From CAZQLW01 sp964639875 (GTDB taxonomy: Archaea; Nanobdellota; Nanobdellia; Woesearchaeales; GW2011-AR9), in assembly GCA_964639875.1 (NCBI GenBank), contig CAZXEM010000006.1, positions 1 through 26,780 on the forward strand: a stretch of DNA of 26,780 nucleotides. Reading direction: 5' to 3'. Numbering within the stretch: position 1 is the first letter of the stretch; each line of letters begins with the position of its first letter. Under the pieces are notes generated by a model that searched no databases, was not told where the DNA came from, and worked only from the letters and a program-made list of their open reading frames with translations. Shown here in pieces: positions 7,062 to 14,873 of the stretch. A program made the translations under genes and the position numbers.

Positions 7062-8273
7062 CTAAACCCTGCCTCTTAACTTCTCAGCATCTAGAATCTT
7101 CTTAACTGCTAAAAGATAAGTGTTAGTTCTAAAATCATAATCATTCTCAGAATACTTTTCCCAAATTTGTTCAAATGCACTGACCATTTTCTTTTTCAAC
7201 TTAGTTTTTACAGTTTCTGCATCCCAATAATTATCTTCATTATTTTGTAACCATTCAAAATAGGAAACTGTAACGCCACCGGCATTAGCTAAAATGTCAG
7301 GTAATACTAAAATTTGTTTAGAATATAAAATTTTATCCGCTTCCGAAGTAGTAGGGCCGTTAGCTAATTCTAAAACAATTTTTGCTTTAATCTCAGATGC
7401 ATTCTCAACAGTAATTACATTTTCTAAAGCAGAAGGAACTAAAACCACAACATCTAATTCTAATAAGTCCGCATTAGAAATCTTCTCTCCATTGGTATAA
7501 TTAACAACACTACCAGTTTCAGATTTAACTTTAACCAATTCTTCAATATTTAACCCTTCATTATTTAAAATTCCACCTTTAGAATCTGAAACAGCAACAA
7601 TTTTAAGCCCTCTTTCTGCAAGCAATTTAGCAGCGTTCATCCCCGCATTACCAAAACCTTGAACAGCGACAGTTTTCTCAGTCAAAACAATCCTCTTAAT
7701 TGCTTCTTCTAAAACATAAACCCCTCCAAGGGCAGTAGCAATATCTCTTACTAAAGATCCGCCAGCTTCAATTGGTTTACCAGTTATTACTCCTGGAGCT
7801 TTCTCACCAATTAATTTTTCATACTCATCACACATCCAATTCATAATTTCAGGAGTAGTATAAACATCAGGGGCAGGAATATCTTGTTGTGGTCCAATAA
7901 CTTTGTAAAAAGCACGCACATAATCTCGGCTTAATTCTTCAATCTCTTCTTTAGACAATTCTTTAGGATTAACTGTGATTCCGCCTTTGCCACCACCTAA
8001 AGGAATATCTGCAGTGGCAGTTTTCAAACTCATCCAAAAAGCAAGTGCTTTAACTTCATCCAAACTAACTTCCGGATGAAATCTAATCCCACCTTTAAAC
8101 GGACCACGAGAATTATTGTGCTGTACTCTAAAAGCAGAATATTTCTTCCCAGAAACTTCTAATTCTGCTTGATGAATAAATTGTGGTCTTTTTAATAAAT
8201 CTAATTCTTTCTCATTAAAATTAGCAATCTTGCCAATTTTTTCTAAAAAATTAATTATACTTGTGTATTCCAT
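7062..8273 (-). CDS. gdhA: Glutamate dehydrogenase (Glu/Leu/Phe/Val family)
   Basis: A 403-residue cytoplasmic enzyme interconverting glutamate with 2-oxoglutarate and ammonia. The substrate domain shows KGGIRFHP (60-67), Lys84 in MSLKTATADIPLGGGKGGI and the catalytic Lys96 of GGGKGG, plus the catalytic Asp136 of PAPDVYT. The dinucleotide domain has GFGNAG (206-211) with Asp230 at the end of the second strand (VAVSDSKGG), which favours NAD over NADP, although that is inference. It is close to the usual archaeal hexameric GDH length. Leucine or valine dehydrogenase is less likely given length and motifs. Its promoter block (8282-8307) is nearly identical to that of the malic enzyme gene upstream, so the two may be controlled together. 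Confidence 0.93.
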   Translation of the reverse strand: MEYTSIINFLEKIGKIANFNEKELDLLKRPQFIHQAELEVSGKKYSAFRVQHNNSRGPFKGGIRFHPEVSLDEVKALAFWMSLKTATADIPLGGGKGGITVNPKELSKEEIEELSRDYVRAFYKVIGPQQDIPAPDVYTTPEIMNWMCDEYEKLIGEKAPGVITGKPIEAGGSLVRDIATALGGVYVLEEAIKRIVLTEKTVAVQGFGNAGMNAAKLLAERGLKIVAVSDSKGGILNNEGLNIEELVKVKSETGSVVNYTNGEKISNADLLELDVVVLVPSALENVITVENASEIKAKIVLELANGPTTSEADKILYSKQILVLPDILANAGGVTVSYFEWLQNNEDNYWDAETVKTKLKKKMVSAFEQIWEKYSENDYDFRTNTYLLAVKKILDAEKLRGRV

Positions 8274-8281
8274 AATTTGAA

Positions 8282-8307
8282 AAGAAAATTATTTGTTTAT
8301 AAATATT
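8282..8307 (-). promoter_or_regulatory. gdhA promoter, 26-bp block shared with malic enzyme
   Basis: The block contains a TATA-like GTTTATAAA core (plus-strand 8295-8303) centred 26 nt from the ATG at 8273. All 26 bases match 9640-9665 except one (T8294 versus C9652), at the same 8-nt distance from the start codon. The initiator-side half, plus-strand AAGAAAATTATT, is conserved along with the TATA box. Confidence 0.65.
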
Positions 8308-8344
8308 TATGAATTGAGCATAATTAAAGTATCATCTTGCACTA

Positions 8345-9631
8345 CTATAAAAAAATTCCTTGAGAAAGATTATTTGCTAACTTTTTCAAATCTTCTTTAT
8401 ACTTATCCAGATCTTCAATTTTTTTCTGAGAAACTCCAGTTTCCATTGCTGCTTTAGCTACAGCGGGAGCAACATGATACAAAACTCGAGGATCAAAAGG
8501 TGTGGGAATAATATAATCCGGACCAAAAGAGAATGTCTTGCCATAGGCTTCAGCAACTGAATCAGGAACGGGTAAGTGAGCTAAGTCTGCCAAAGCTTTA
8601 ACAGCAGCAAGTTTCATTTCTTTATTAATTTTGGTCGCCTGCACATCTAAAGCACCACGAAAAATAAAAGGAAATCCTAAAACATTATTAACTTGGTTAG
8701 GATAATCTGATCTGCCTGTAGCCATAATCATTTCTGGAACTGCTTCTTTAGCTTCTGGATAAGAGATTTCTGGATTCGGATTAGCCATCGCAAAAACTAT
8801 CGGAAAAGATGCCATTGATTTTAACATTTCTTGAGAAACAATATTACCCTGAGAAACACCAATAAAAACGTCTGCACCAGTAAATGATTCACTAAAAGTT
8901 AATTCATTCTCTTGAACAAACTTAGCTTTATATTTATTTAATTCTGGTAAACGTTCTACCGTTAAAAGACCTTTACTATCAAACATAAATATTTTATTTT
9001 TATCTGCACCCAAATCTAATAATAAATTAGCACAAGCCATTGCCGCTGCTCCCGCCCCAGAAAAAACAATCTTTACTTCTTCAATTTTTTTATTAGCAAT
9101 TTTTAAAGCGTTTAACAAACCAGCAGCAGTTATTACTGCGGTACCATGTTGATCATCATGGAAAACTGGAATGTTCATTTTTTCAATTAATTCTTCTTCT
9201 ATTTGAAAACATTCCGGAGCTTTAATATCTTCTAAATTGATTCCGCCAAATGTAGGTTCTAAAGAAGTAACAATTTCAATAAATTTCTTTGGATCTAATT
9301 CATTAACTTCTAAATCAAAAACGTCAATCCCAGCAAACCGTTTGAAAAGGACACCTTTACCTTCCATTACTGGTTTACCTGCAAGAGCACCAATATTCCC
9401 TAAACCAAGAACAGCAGTACCATTACTGATTACAGCAACTAAATTTCTTTTAGCAGTATATTTGTACGCGTTCTGAGGATCATTTTTTATTTCTAAACAA
9501 GGTTCAGCAACTCCTGGGGTGTAAGCTAAAGATAATTCTTTTGCAGTGGTGCAAGGTTTTGTTGGAATTACTGCCACTTTTCCCGGAGTTCCTTGAGAAT
9601 GATAATTTAATGCTTCTTCATTTTCTGTCAT
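8345..9631 (-). CDS. Malic enzyme (NAD(P)-dependent malate dehydrogenase, oxaloacetate-decarboxylating type)
   Basis: A 428-residue cytoplasmic enzyme converting malate to pyruvate and CO2 with reduction of NAD(P)+. The motifs are complete. The catalytic Tyr37 lies in LSLAYTPGVAEPC, and the conserved lysine region is MEGKGVLFKRFAGID (89-103). Metal-binding acidic residues are in NLEDIKAPECF (132-142) and FHDDQHGTA (157-165), and a Rossmann motif SGAGAAAMA spans 191-199. It is the short prokaryotic form without the C-terminal phosphotransacetylase domain of MaeB. Whether NAD or NADP is used cannot be read here. The enzyme could supply NAD(P)H and pyruvate. The start at 9631 is fixed by the leaderless promoter block at 9640-9665, which it shares with gdhA. 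Confidence 0.94.
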   Translation of the reverse strand: MTENEEALNYHSQGTPGKVAVIPTKPCTTAKELSLAYTPGVAEPCLEIKNDPQNAYKYTAKRNLVAVISNGTAVLGLGNIGALAGKPVMEGKGVLFKRFAGIDVFDLEVNELDPKKFIEIVTSLEPTFGGINLEDIKAPECFQIEEELIEKMNIPVFHDDQHGTAVITAAGLLNALKIANKKIEEVKIVFSGAGAAAMACANLLLDLGADKNKIFMFDSKGLLTVERLPELNKYKAKFVQENELTFSESFTGADVFIGVSQGNIVSQEMLKSMASFPIVFAMANPNPEISYPEAKEAVPEMIMATGRSDYPNQVNNVLGFPFIFRGALDVQATKINKEMKLAAVKALADLAHLPVPDSVAEAYGKTFSFGPDYIIPTPFDPRVLYHVAPAVAKAAMETGVSQKKIEDLDKYKEDLKKLANNLSQGIFL

Positions 9632-9639
9632 AAAAACTT

Positions 9640-9665
9640 AAGAAAATTATTCGTTTATAAATATT
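9640..9665 (-). promoter_or_regulatory. Malic enzyme promoter, 26-bp block shared with gdhA
   Basis: A TATA-like GTTTATAAA core (plus-strand 9653-9661) is centred 26 nt from the ATG at 9631. The block matches 8282-8307 at 25 of 26 positions and has the same 8-nt spacing to the start codon. Confidence 0.65.
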
Positions 9666-9716
9666 ATGGAGTTATGTAATAATCGTAAGAAAGAATGCAG
9701 TAAAATGCAATTAAAT

Positions 9717-10574
9717 TCAACCAAACAAAAATTCTAAACTTTCTTTAGTTGCAATCTCTTTTATTTCTGTAGATTGTAAAGCATAACCATAAATTTTTAA
9801 TTTATCAATATTCCCCTGATAAGATTGTTTTTCATCAATAGTAAATGCTTCTCCATCAACAACTTTGAAAAAAGGTTGACCAATAACATTCAAATCTAAT
9901 TCCTGTCCTAAAACTGCTAAATTAACCTCTAACTCTTCATCCCCTAAACCAGAAAGATAACCACTAAACCGACCATCAAAATAAAGTTTAACTTTTGACC
10001 CTTTCCTTGTTAAACTTAAATGATGCCATTTATTGTCTGTTAGTTTAATATTTTTGCTTAATTTTGCTTTATTAGCATTAAGATAAACTGTTAAATCAGT
10101 CATAATGGTTAATTCATTATCTTCATTAATATTAGCTGCAGAAATTAAAGCTGAAGTCTTCTGACTACTTGTTTTAGCCCAAAACATGATTGTAAAATCA
10201 TTAAGTTTGTTTAAATCTTTAGCAGGTAAAATATAATAACTATTAGTTTTTCCTTTAAAAGATATTTTTTTACCTTTTTCAAAATCATATTCTGCAATTA
10301 GTTCTGCCCCTAATCCAGAATTAGTAATTTGTACTTCTCCAAAATCACATTTTCCCCACTCAGGGTCTTCATGAAAGAAAAAATTACAATATTGGTTAGA
10401 ATTACAATCATCATCACCCTGACACGATTTTCCAATAATCTTTCCAGATTTAGTTTTATGAGCTTCCCCTACCAAAGCGCCAGATTCACTACCATCAACA
10501 GATTCTTCAACAAGACAACTAACTAAAAACAAAGAAACTATCAAAATACAAAAAACAAGAAAACTCTTTATCAT
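9717..10574 (-). CDS. Exported lipoprotein with a LamG/concanavalin-like domain
   Basis: A 285-residue surface protein. The signal sequence MIKSFLVFCILIVSLFLVSC ends in a lipobox-like LVSC (Cys20), so lipid anchoring is likely. A small four-cysteine module follows (C51, C57, C63, C76; CQGDDDCNSNQYC), of a kind common in DPANN exoproteins. Residues about 88-278 form a LamG-like jelly roll: FTIMFWAKTS, the NKWHHLSLTRKGSKVKLYFDG core, and the closing GNIDKLKIYGYAL-STEI strand. Such domains bind carbohydrates or proteins at the cell surface; the ligand is unknown. The start is uncertain: the ATG at 10574 has GAGGG directly before it, and an ATG at 10592 would add 6 residues. The gene follows the DsbA-like gene after a polypyrimidine tract. 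Confidence 0.8.
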   Translation of the reverse strand: MIKSFLVFCILIVSLFLVSCLVEESVDGSESGALVGEAHKTKSGKIIGKSCQGDDDCNSNQYCNFFFHEDPEWGKCDFGEVQITNSGLGAELIAEYDFEKGKKISFKGKTNSYYILPAKDLNKLNDFTIMFWAKTSSQKTSALISAANINEDNELTIMTDLTVYLNANKAKLSKNIKLTDNKWHHLSLTRKGSKVKLYFDGRFSGYLSGLGDEELEVNLAVLGQELDLNVIGQPFFKVVDGEAFTIDEKQSYQGNIDKLKIYGYALQSTEIKEIATKESLEFLFG

Positions 10575-10592
10575 CCCTCTTATTTTATACAT

Positions 10593-10624
10593 AAAAGAAA
10601 AGAAAAGAAAGAAAGAATAAAAAC
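10593..10624 (-). terminator. T/C-rich tract between the DsbA-like and LamG lipoprotein genes
   Basis: The minus strand reads as runs of T broken by single C residues (TTTTTATTC, then TTTC and TTTTC units). It follows the DsbA-like gene's stop codon and ends at the ATG at 10592. It looks like an archaeal T-tract terminator; some read-through into the lipoprotein gene is possible. Confidence 0.4.
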
Positions 10625-10628
10625 CTTT

Positions 10629-12209
10629 CTATTCAACAACTAAAGTTCCAGTCATTCCTCGCCAATCTTCACAACTTGAACATTTAAAATCAAATGTTCC
10701 AACTTGATCAGCAGTGAATTCTACTACTGTGTTTCCTTTAACTTCATTTTCCACTCCAAATTTAGGCACGGAAAAAGTAAAATCTAAAGCATTAGGGACA
10801 ATAGTTATTTTCACTGTATCACCTTTGTTAACAGTAAGTTTAGCTGGACTAAAGAACCATTTCTTTGCTGTAATAGCAAACTCTTTAGTTGCAACTGCTT
10901 CAACCACTGGTTCTTCTATAACAGGTTCTTCAACAACAACTTCAACTGGCTCTTCAACTACGACAACTTCAGCTGGTTCTTCTGTAGAAACTTCAACAGG
11001 AACAGTTGCTCCTCCAGCTTCAGCTAATGCAGCTTCAATCTCAGTTACAAAAGCACTATAAGGCATTGCACCGCTAATTAACTTTCCATTAATAAAGAAA
11101 GCAGGAGTACCAGTAACACCATAAGATTGACCATCAACAGCATCTTTTTTAACTTCTTCAGCCATATCTCCATTATCCAAGCAAGCATCAAATTTTGCAG
11201 TATCTAACTTCAATTCTTTTGCGTAACTTTTTAAACTTACAACATCAAGCCGATCTTGATTTCTAAATAGTTCGTCATGCATTTGCCAATATTGACCTTG
11301 TTCACCAGCACATTCAGCAGCTTCTGCAGCTTTCTGAGCATTAGGATGAAATTCTAATGGAAAATCTCTGAAAACATATTTAACTTTACCAGTCAAAACA
11401 TAGTTTTTTACAATCTGGGGATAAGTTTCGTCAAAATACTTTTTACAAAAAGGACATTGAAACTCACTAAATTCAACTATTGTTACTGGAGCATCAGCAT
11501 TTCCTTTTACGGCATCATCATCAATAGAAACATCAAGTTTTGCTGATTCTGTTGCTCCTGCTGGAGATGCTTCATCAAGCACAAATCCCTGTGGGAAAAA
11601 TATTTTACCATCTTTTGTCATGTAAGAATCCACTGATTGTCCAGCAACCAAAATGGTCAGTTTATACAAACTACCAGCATCTTCAGAACTTTCAAGTTCA
11701 GCAGTGAAAGGCTCCTGTAAAAGATTAGTGTTTACATAATCTAAAACTTTCTGTTCAGCTTCAGCTAAAGTAATACCCTCGCTAATAGCAGCCCCATCCA
11801 TGTTAAATCCACCAGTAAAAACTGAAACAACTAAAAGTATTAACAGAATACCGGTAAGCAATTTCCAAGTAGAAGCACTTTTAAGACTATCATTAGAATC
11901 ATCTTCATCTTCCCAAGGATCAACAACAGGTGTAGGATCAATAGGTTCAGACTTTGCAGGTTCAATATTTTCTACCTTTTCAGTAGCAGGAATTATTTTA
12001 ACTTCTTCTTTATCTTCGTTTTTAACTTCATTTAAATTTTCCATCTTTTCCTCTTTATCCACTTCAATTACTTTTTCAGTAGATTTTTTTGAAGATTTTT
12101 TTTCTTTTTTAGGTTTACTTTTAGTATTATTTTTACTACTAGAATGTTCTTCTTCAACAAACTCTTCACCAAAAAAAGATTCCTCTTCGTCTAATTGTTT
12201 TTGTTCCAT
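10629..12209 (-). CDS. Membrane-anchored DsbA-like thiol oxidoreductase fused to a cupredoxin-like domain
   Basis: A 526-residue protein. Residues 1-110 are a highly charged, probably disordered cytoplasmic tail (poly K/E/S). A single membrane span (114-132) places the remainder outside. A DsbA/thioredoxin-4 domain covers about 225-395, with active site CPFC (252-255), cis-Pro in GTPA (369) and an extra cysteine pair (C300, C343). A repetitive acidic-valine-proline linker (EEPVEVVVEEP-like, 404-437) leads to a C-terminal cupredoxin-like domain (441-526). That domain resembles the CuA region of cytochrome oxidase subunit II (DFTFSVPKFGV, then KCSSCEDWRGM) but lacks both copper histidines. It probably makes or shuffles disulfides in exported proteins. 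The SD GAGGTGAT lies 5 nt upstream of the ATG at 12209. Confidence 0.87.
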   Translation of the reverse strand: MEQKQLDEEESFFGEEFVEEEHSSSKNNTKSKPKKEKKSSKKSTEKVIEVDKEEKMENLNEVKNEDKEEVKIIPATEKVENIEPAKSEPIDPTPVVDPWEDEDDSNDSLKSASTWKLLTGILLILLVVSVFTGGFNMDGAAISEGITLAEAEQKVLDYVNTNLLQEPFTAELESSEDAGSLYKLTILVAGQSVDSYMTKDGKIFFPQGFVLDEASPAGATESAKLDVSIDDDAVKGNADAPVTIVEFSEFQCPFCKKYFDETYPQIVKNYVLTGKVKYVFRDFPLEFHPNAQKAAEAAECAGEQGQYWQMHDELFRNQDRLDVVSLKSYAKELKLDTAKFDACLDNGDMAEEVKKDAVDGQSYGVTGTPAFFINGKLISGAMPYSAFVTEIEAALAEAGGATVPVEVSTEEPAEVVVVEEPVEVVVEEPVIEEPVVEAVATKEFAITAKKWFFSPAKLTVNKGDTVKITIVPNALDFTFSVPKFGVENEVKGNTVVEFTADQVGTFDFKCSSCEDWRGMTGTLVVE

Positions 12210-12214
12210 AAAAA

Positions 12215-12261
12215 ATCACCTCATTAAATTTTTTGCTCAAAAATTGAAAAATTTTAAGCAA
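12215..12261 (-). promoter_or_regulatory. Leader of the DsbA-like gene with Shine-Dalgarno and hairpin
   Basis: GGTGAT (complement of 12215-12220) is the ribosome-binding site. Just upstream, 12233-12242 and 12252-12261 form a 10-bp stem (one G-U wobble in the RNA) around a 9-nt A/U loop, about 10 nt from the Shine-Dalgarno. It could mark a transcript-borne control element or simply be structured AT-rich leader. Confidence 0.4.
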
Positions 12262-12300
12262 TTATAGATTACCCTCTTTATCTAACAAAAATCAAAGATT

Positions 12301-12309
12301 AATTTATAA
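12301..12309 (-). promoter_or_regulatory. TATA-like box for the DsbA-like gene
   Basis: TTTATAAATT on the minus strand predicts a transcript start near 12280. This would give a leader of about 70 nt, unusually long for this window. The 12210-12401 gap also holds the leader hairpin and the stem-loop at 12354; I see no gene in it. Confidence 0.4.
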
Positions 12310-12353
12310 ATATTTAGATAGTTTAGAAGATAAGTAGCAGTCTATCTTTTCCA

Positions 12354-12370
12354 ACCTAACTTTTTTAGGT
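12354..12370. repeat. Small stem-loop between the ABC ATPase and DsbA-like genes
   Basis: ACCTAA-CTTTT-TTAGGT is a perfect 6-bp stem with a 5-nt loop, about 32 bp past the stop of the ATPase gene. No T run follows on the minus strand, so it is not a standard intrinsic terminator. It could be an mRNA 3'-end structure or a binding site. Confidence 0.4.
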
Positions 12371-12401
12371 CCTATGTAACAAATAAGGAATAATCAGAAA
12401 A

Positions 12402-13121
12402 TTATTTATGCCCATGCCCATGCTTAATTTTTAAAACTTCACCATCTTTTAAATAAACAACTTTTTGTGCATAACGGACCAATTCTAAATCATGAGTTAC
12501 TAAAATAATTGTTTTACCCTCTTTTATATGTAAATTAGATAAAAAGTCCATAACTTGTTGGCCAGACTTTGAATCTAAATTTCCAGTAGGTTCATCAGCA
12601 AGAATAATGTCAGGGTCGTTAACTAAAGATCTAGCAATAGCTACCCTTTGTTGTTGCCCACCAGATAATTCATTTGGTTTATGGTGCATTCGGTCCCCTA
12701 AATCAACCATTCTTAACAATCCTTCCGCCCGTTCTAATCTTTCTACCTCGGAGACATTTTGGAAAATAGTTGGCAGAGTTACATTTTCTAACGCGGTTAA
12801 AGTAGGGATAAGATTAAACTGTTGAAAAACAAATCCAATTGTTTGCCCTCTTAATTGGGCAAGATCCGATTCAGATAATGTAGAAATATCAACCCCATTA
12901 AGATTAATGGTTCCACTAGTTGGTGTGTCTAAAACCCCTACTTGGTTCATCATTGTACTTTTTCCTGAACCTGAAGGGCCAACAATGACAACAAATTCGC
13001 CTTTATTAATAACTAAATCTATTCCTTTAAGTACATCTAAAGATACTTTTCCCATGTAATAAGTTTTCCAAACTTTTTTAAGTTCAATCAAAGGATATTT
13101 ACTAGTTGTTTTTTTCTTCAT
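12402..13121 (-). CDS. ABC transporter ATP-binding protein, LolD/MacB type
   Basis: A 239-residue cytoplasmic ATPase that powers the FtsX-like permeases encoded just upstream. Walker A is GPSGSGKST (48-56), the Q-loop is FVFQQF (98-102), the signature is LSGGQQQR (152-159), Walker B with the D-loop is IILADEPTGNLDS (172-184), and the H-loop is VTHD (208-211). This is the mechanotransmission (MacB/LolD/FtsE) group. The C-terminus ends in an unusual HGHGHK tail, which might bind metal. The ATG at 13121 is preferred; an in-frame GTG at 13127 would add two residues. It is the last gene of the operon, 36 bp after the permease. Confidence 0.95.
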   Translation of the reverse strand: MKKKTTSKYPLIELKKVWKTYYMGKVSLDVLKGIDLVINKGEFVVIVGPSGSGKSTMMNQVGVLDTPTSGTINLNGVDISTLSESDLAQLRGQTIGFVFQQFNLIPTLTALENVTLPTIFQNVSEVERLERAEGLLRMVDLGDRMHHKPNELSGGQQQRVAIARSLVNDPDIILADEPTGNLDSKSGQQVMDFLSNLHIKEGKTIILVTHDLELVRYAQKVVYLKDGEVLKIKHGHGHK

Positions 13122-13157
13122 CTTCACTTTCTTTTCTTTTACGTTTTATTTAACTTT

Positions 13158-14369
13158 CTATTCATATCTTAAACTGTCTACTGGATTTAACTTTGATGCC
13201 CTTTTTGCTGGAGCAATTCCAGACAAGATGCCAATCAAAAACGAAAAGATCAACGTCCCAATTACCAAAATCCAATCAATTTCAATTACTAAAAATGCTG
13301 GCCCTACTACTTGAACAAAAATAAGTTCAACTATTTTTGCAAAACCAATTCCTAACGTAACTCCAATTAAACCGCCAAAAAAACCGTAAAGTCCGGATTC
13401 AACTAAAAATAAGTACATAATATGTGAATTTCTTGCCCCAATAGCTTTCATAATTCCAATTTCTCTAGTTCTTTGCAATACGGCAGTATACATTGTATTC
13501 ATGATCCCTATCCCACCAACTAAAAGTGCGATTGCAGCAATCCCAATAAGAACAATTTGCACTATGTCAAGAATAACCGCAAATGATTCCATGAACTGTT
13601 CTGGTGTTTGAATACTAAAATCTTCTTCACCTTCATTAACATCATGTGCTTCCCTCATATCTTTTTTCACATCTTCAACAACTAAAAGTGGATCATCTCC
13701 AACCTTAGTCTGAGCAATAATGAAACCTAACTCTCCTTCTTTATCAAAAACTTCTCCATATGTATCTAAAGGAACAAAACCAGACTGGTCATCAGGTGGA
13801 GAACCAATTTTTTCCAAAAAACCAACCACTTTAAACTCTTGATCTTGAAGAATAATCTTATCTCCAACTTCAACTCTCTTTTCAAAAAGATTATCTTGAG
13901 TAAATTCATGGCCAAGAACAATTTTATATTTATCTCCTCGTCTAACGTTTCTTCCTTCACCAATTTTCCAGGTTTGTGCTTCACCCACTAAAGCTCGCTC
14001 ATCTGGATCTGTAGAAATACCAGAAAGGAAACCATAATGAATTAAATCATTAAATTCATACCGAGCAAAACCATAACCCATCCCAGTAGCTAGTTTAATT
14101 CCGGAGGTGCCTTGGATAACTTCTAAATCATCTTCAGTTAATAATTCAGAAGAACCCATTCCCCACAACCCACCCTGTGGCATAACGAACAATTTATCGT
14201 TGCCCAGAGCAGAGAACTGTTTAGTTATTGCATTTTCTAAACCTTGCCCCAATGTAATCAAAGAAACAATAGCAGCAATACCAATAAAAATCCCTATAAG
14301 AGTTAACCAACTACGTAACCTCCTTCTTCTAATTTCCTTCGCTGGTATCTTAAAATAGTCTTTTATCAT
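13158..14369 (-). CDS. MacB-like ABC transporter permease (FtsX family), second paralog
   Basis: A 403-residue inner-membrane permease with the MacB layout: a cytoplasmic start (MIKDYFKIPAKEIRRRRLRS), TM1 at about 21-41, a large external MacB_PCD-type domain of roughly 220 residues, then three C-terminal spans (about 268-293, 322-350 and 364-390). The FtsX core GGIGIMNTMYTAVLQRTREIGIMKAIGA marks the coupling region to the ATPase. It ends with the typical PAKRASKLNPVDSLRYE. MacB-type transporters do not carry substrates through the membrane but move the external domain to extract or secrete lipids, peptides or proteins; the substrate here is unknown. It is clearly paralogous to the permease at 14874-16088, so the pair probably forms a heterodimer with one ATPase type. 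Confidence 0.93.
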   Translation of the reverse strand: MIKDYFKIPAKEIRRRRLRSWLTLIGIFIGIAAIVSLITLGQGLENAITKQFSALGNDKLFVMPQGGLWGMGSSELLTEDDLEVIQGTSGIKLATGMGYGFARYEFNDLIHYGFLSGISTDPDERALVGEAQTWKIGEGRNVRRGDKYKIVLGHEFTQDNLFEKRVEVGDKIILQDQEFKVVGFLEKIGSPPDDQSGFVPLDTYGEVFDKEGELGFIIAQTKVGDDPLLVVEDVKKDMREAHDVNEGEEDFSIQTPEQFMESFAVILDIVQIVLIGIAAIALLVGGIGIMNTMYTAVLQRTREIGIMKAIGARNSHIMYLFLVESGLYGFFGGLIGVTLGIGFAKIVELIFVQVVGPAFLVIEIDWILVIGTLIFSFLIGILSGIAPAKRASKLNPVDSLRYE

Positions 14370-14374
14370 TTTTA

Positions 14375-14869
14375 TTATTTAGCAAAATTTTTTTCAAATA
14401 GAGCTATTAATGTCTTCTCTCTTTTTTCAGTTCTTTTTTGTTTTATAATCGCTTTCAACTCAGCCCTAATCAGTTTAACTGCTTTATCTCCCCAAGAAAA
14501 TCTTTTCATTGCCCTACTGACCAAAGTAGCGGTAGTTCCAAGAACAGAACCTAACCTAAATTTGGTCCACAAAGTAATGTTCGAATCAGAAATGTACTTA
14601 AATAAAACTTCAATAACTCGAGCTAAAGCCATGCCAACCCAATAAGCCCGAGAATCGGAAGGGGGGTCATATTTCTTTCTACAAGAGATCCTAGCATTTT
14701 TGAGTGATTTTAATTCCATTTTCAAATAAATTTTTGGCACTTTGCTTTTAAAATAACCGATAGAATTATAATAATCAAATCCCCTAATAAGTTCTTTAAT
14801 TTCTGGATAATCTCTTTCCATACTTAATAAAACGTCCTGAACTGGTTTTTTAAGATTTATTTTTGCCAT
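14375..14869 (-). CDS. Unknown basic protein inserted between two MacB-like permease genes
   Basis: I do not recognise this 164-residue protein. It is strongly basic, without a signal peptide or a clear membrane span. It appears largely helical, with charged N- and C-terminal helices (AELKAIIKQKRTEKREK near the end) and a middle region with DPPSDSRAYWVGMALARVIEVLF and WTKFRLGSVLGTTATLVSRAM, which may be amphipathic or membrane-associated. It lies tightly inside the exporter operon, with 4 bp after the upstream permease and 5 bp before the next. Its GAGG Shine-Dalgarno overlaps the last codons of the upstream permease, so translation is probably coupled. A cytosolic accessory or assembly factor of the exporter is a reasonable guess from position alone. 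Confidence 0.7.
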   Translation of the reverse strand: MAKINLKKPVQDVLLSMERDYPEIKELIRGFDYYNSIGYFKSKVPKIYLKMELKSLKNARISCRKKYDPPSDSRAYWVGMALARVIEVLFKYISDSNITLWTKFRLGSVLGTTATLVSRAMKRFSWGDKAVKLIRAELKAIIKQKRTEKREKTLIALFEKNFAK

Positions 14870-14873
14870 GTTT

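Noticed and set aside
11800..12267. Long serine-rich open frame on the plus strand
   Set aside because: It is antisense to the K/E-rich disordered tail of the DsbA-like protein; repetitive Ser/Thr content is what the complement of Lys/Glu codons gives. No SD or TATA support.
12354..12370. Stem-loop as an intrinsic terminator of the exporter operon
   Set aside because: The stem is only 6 bp and no T run follows on the minus strand. Kept only as a small repeat.
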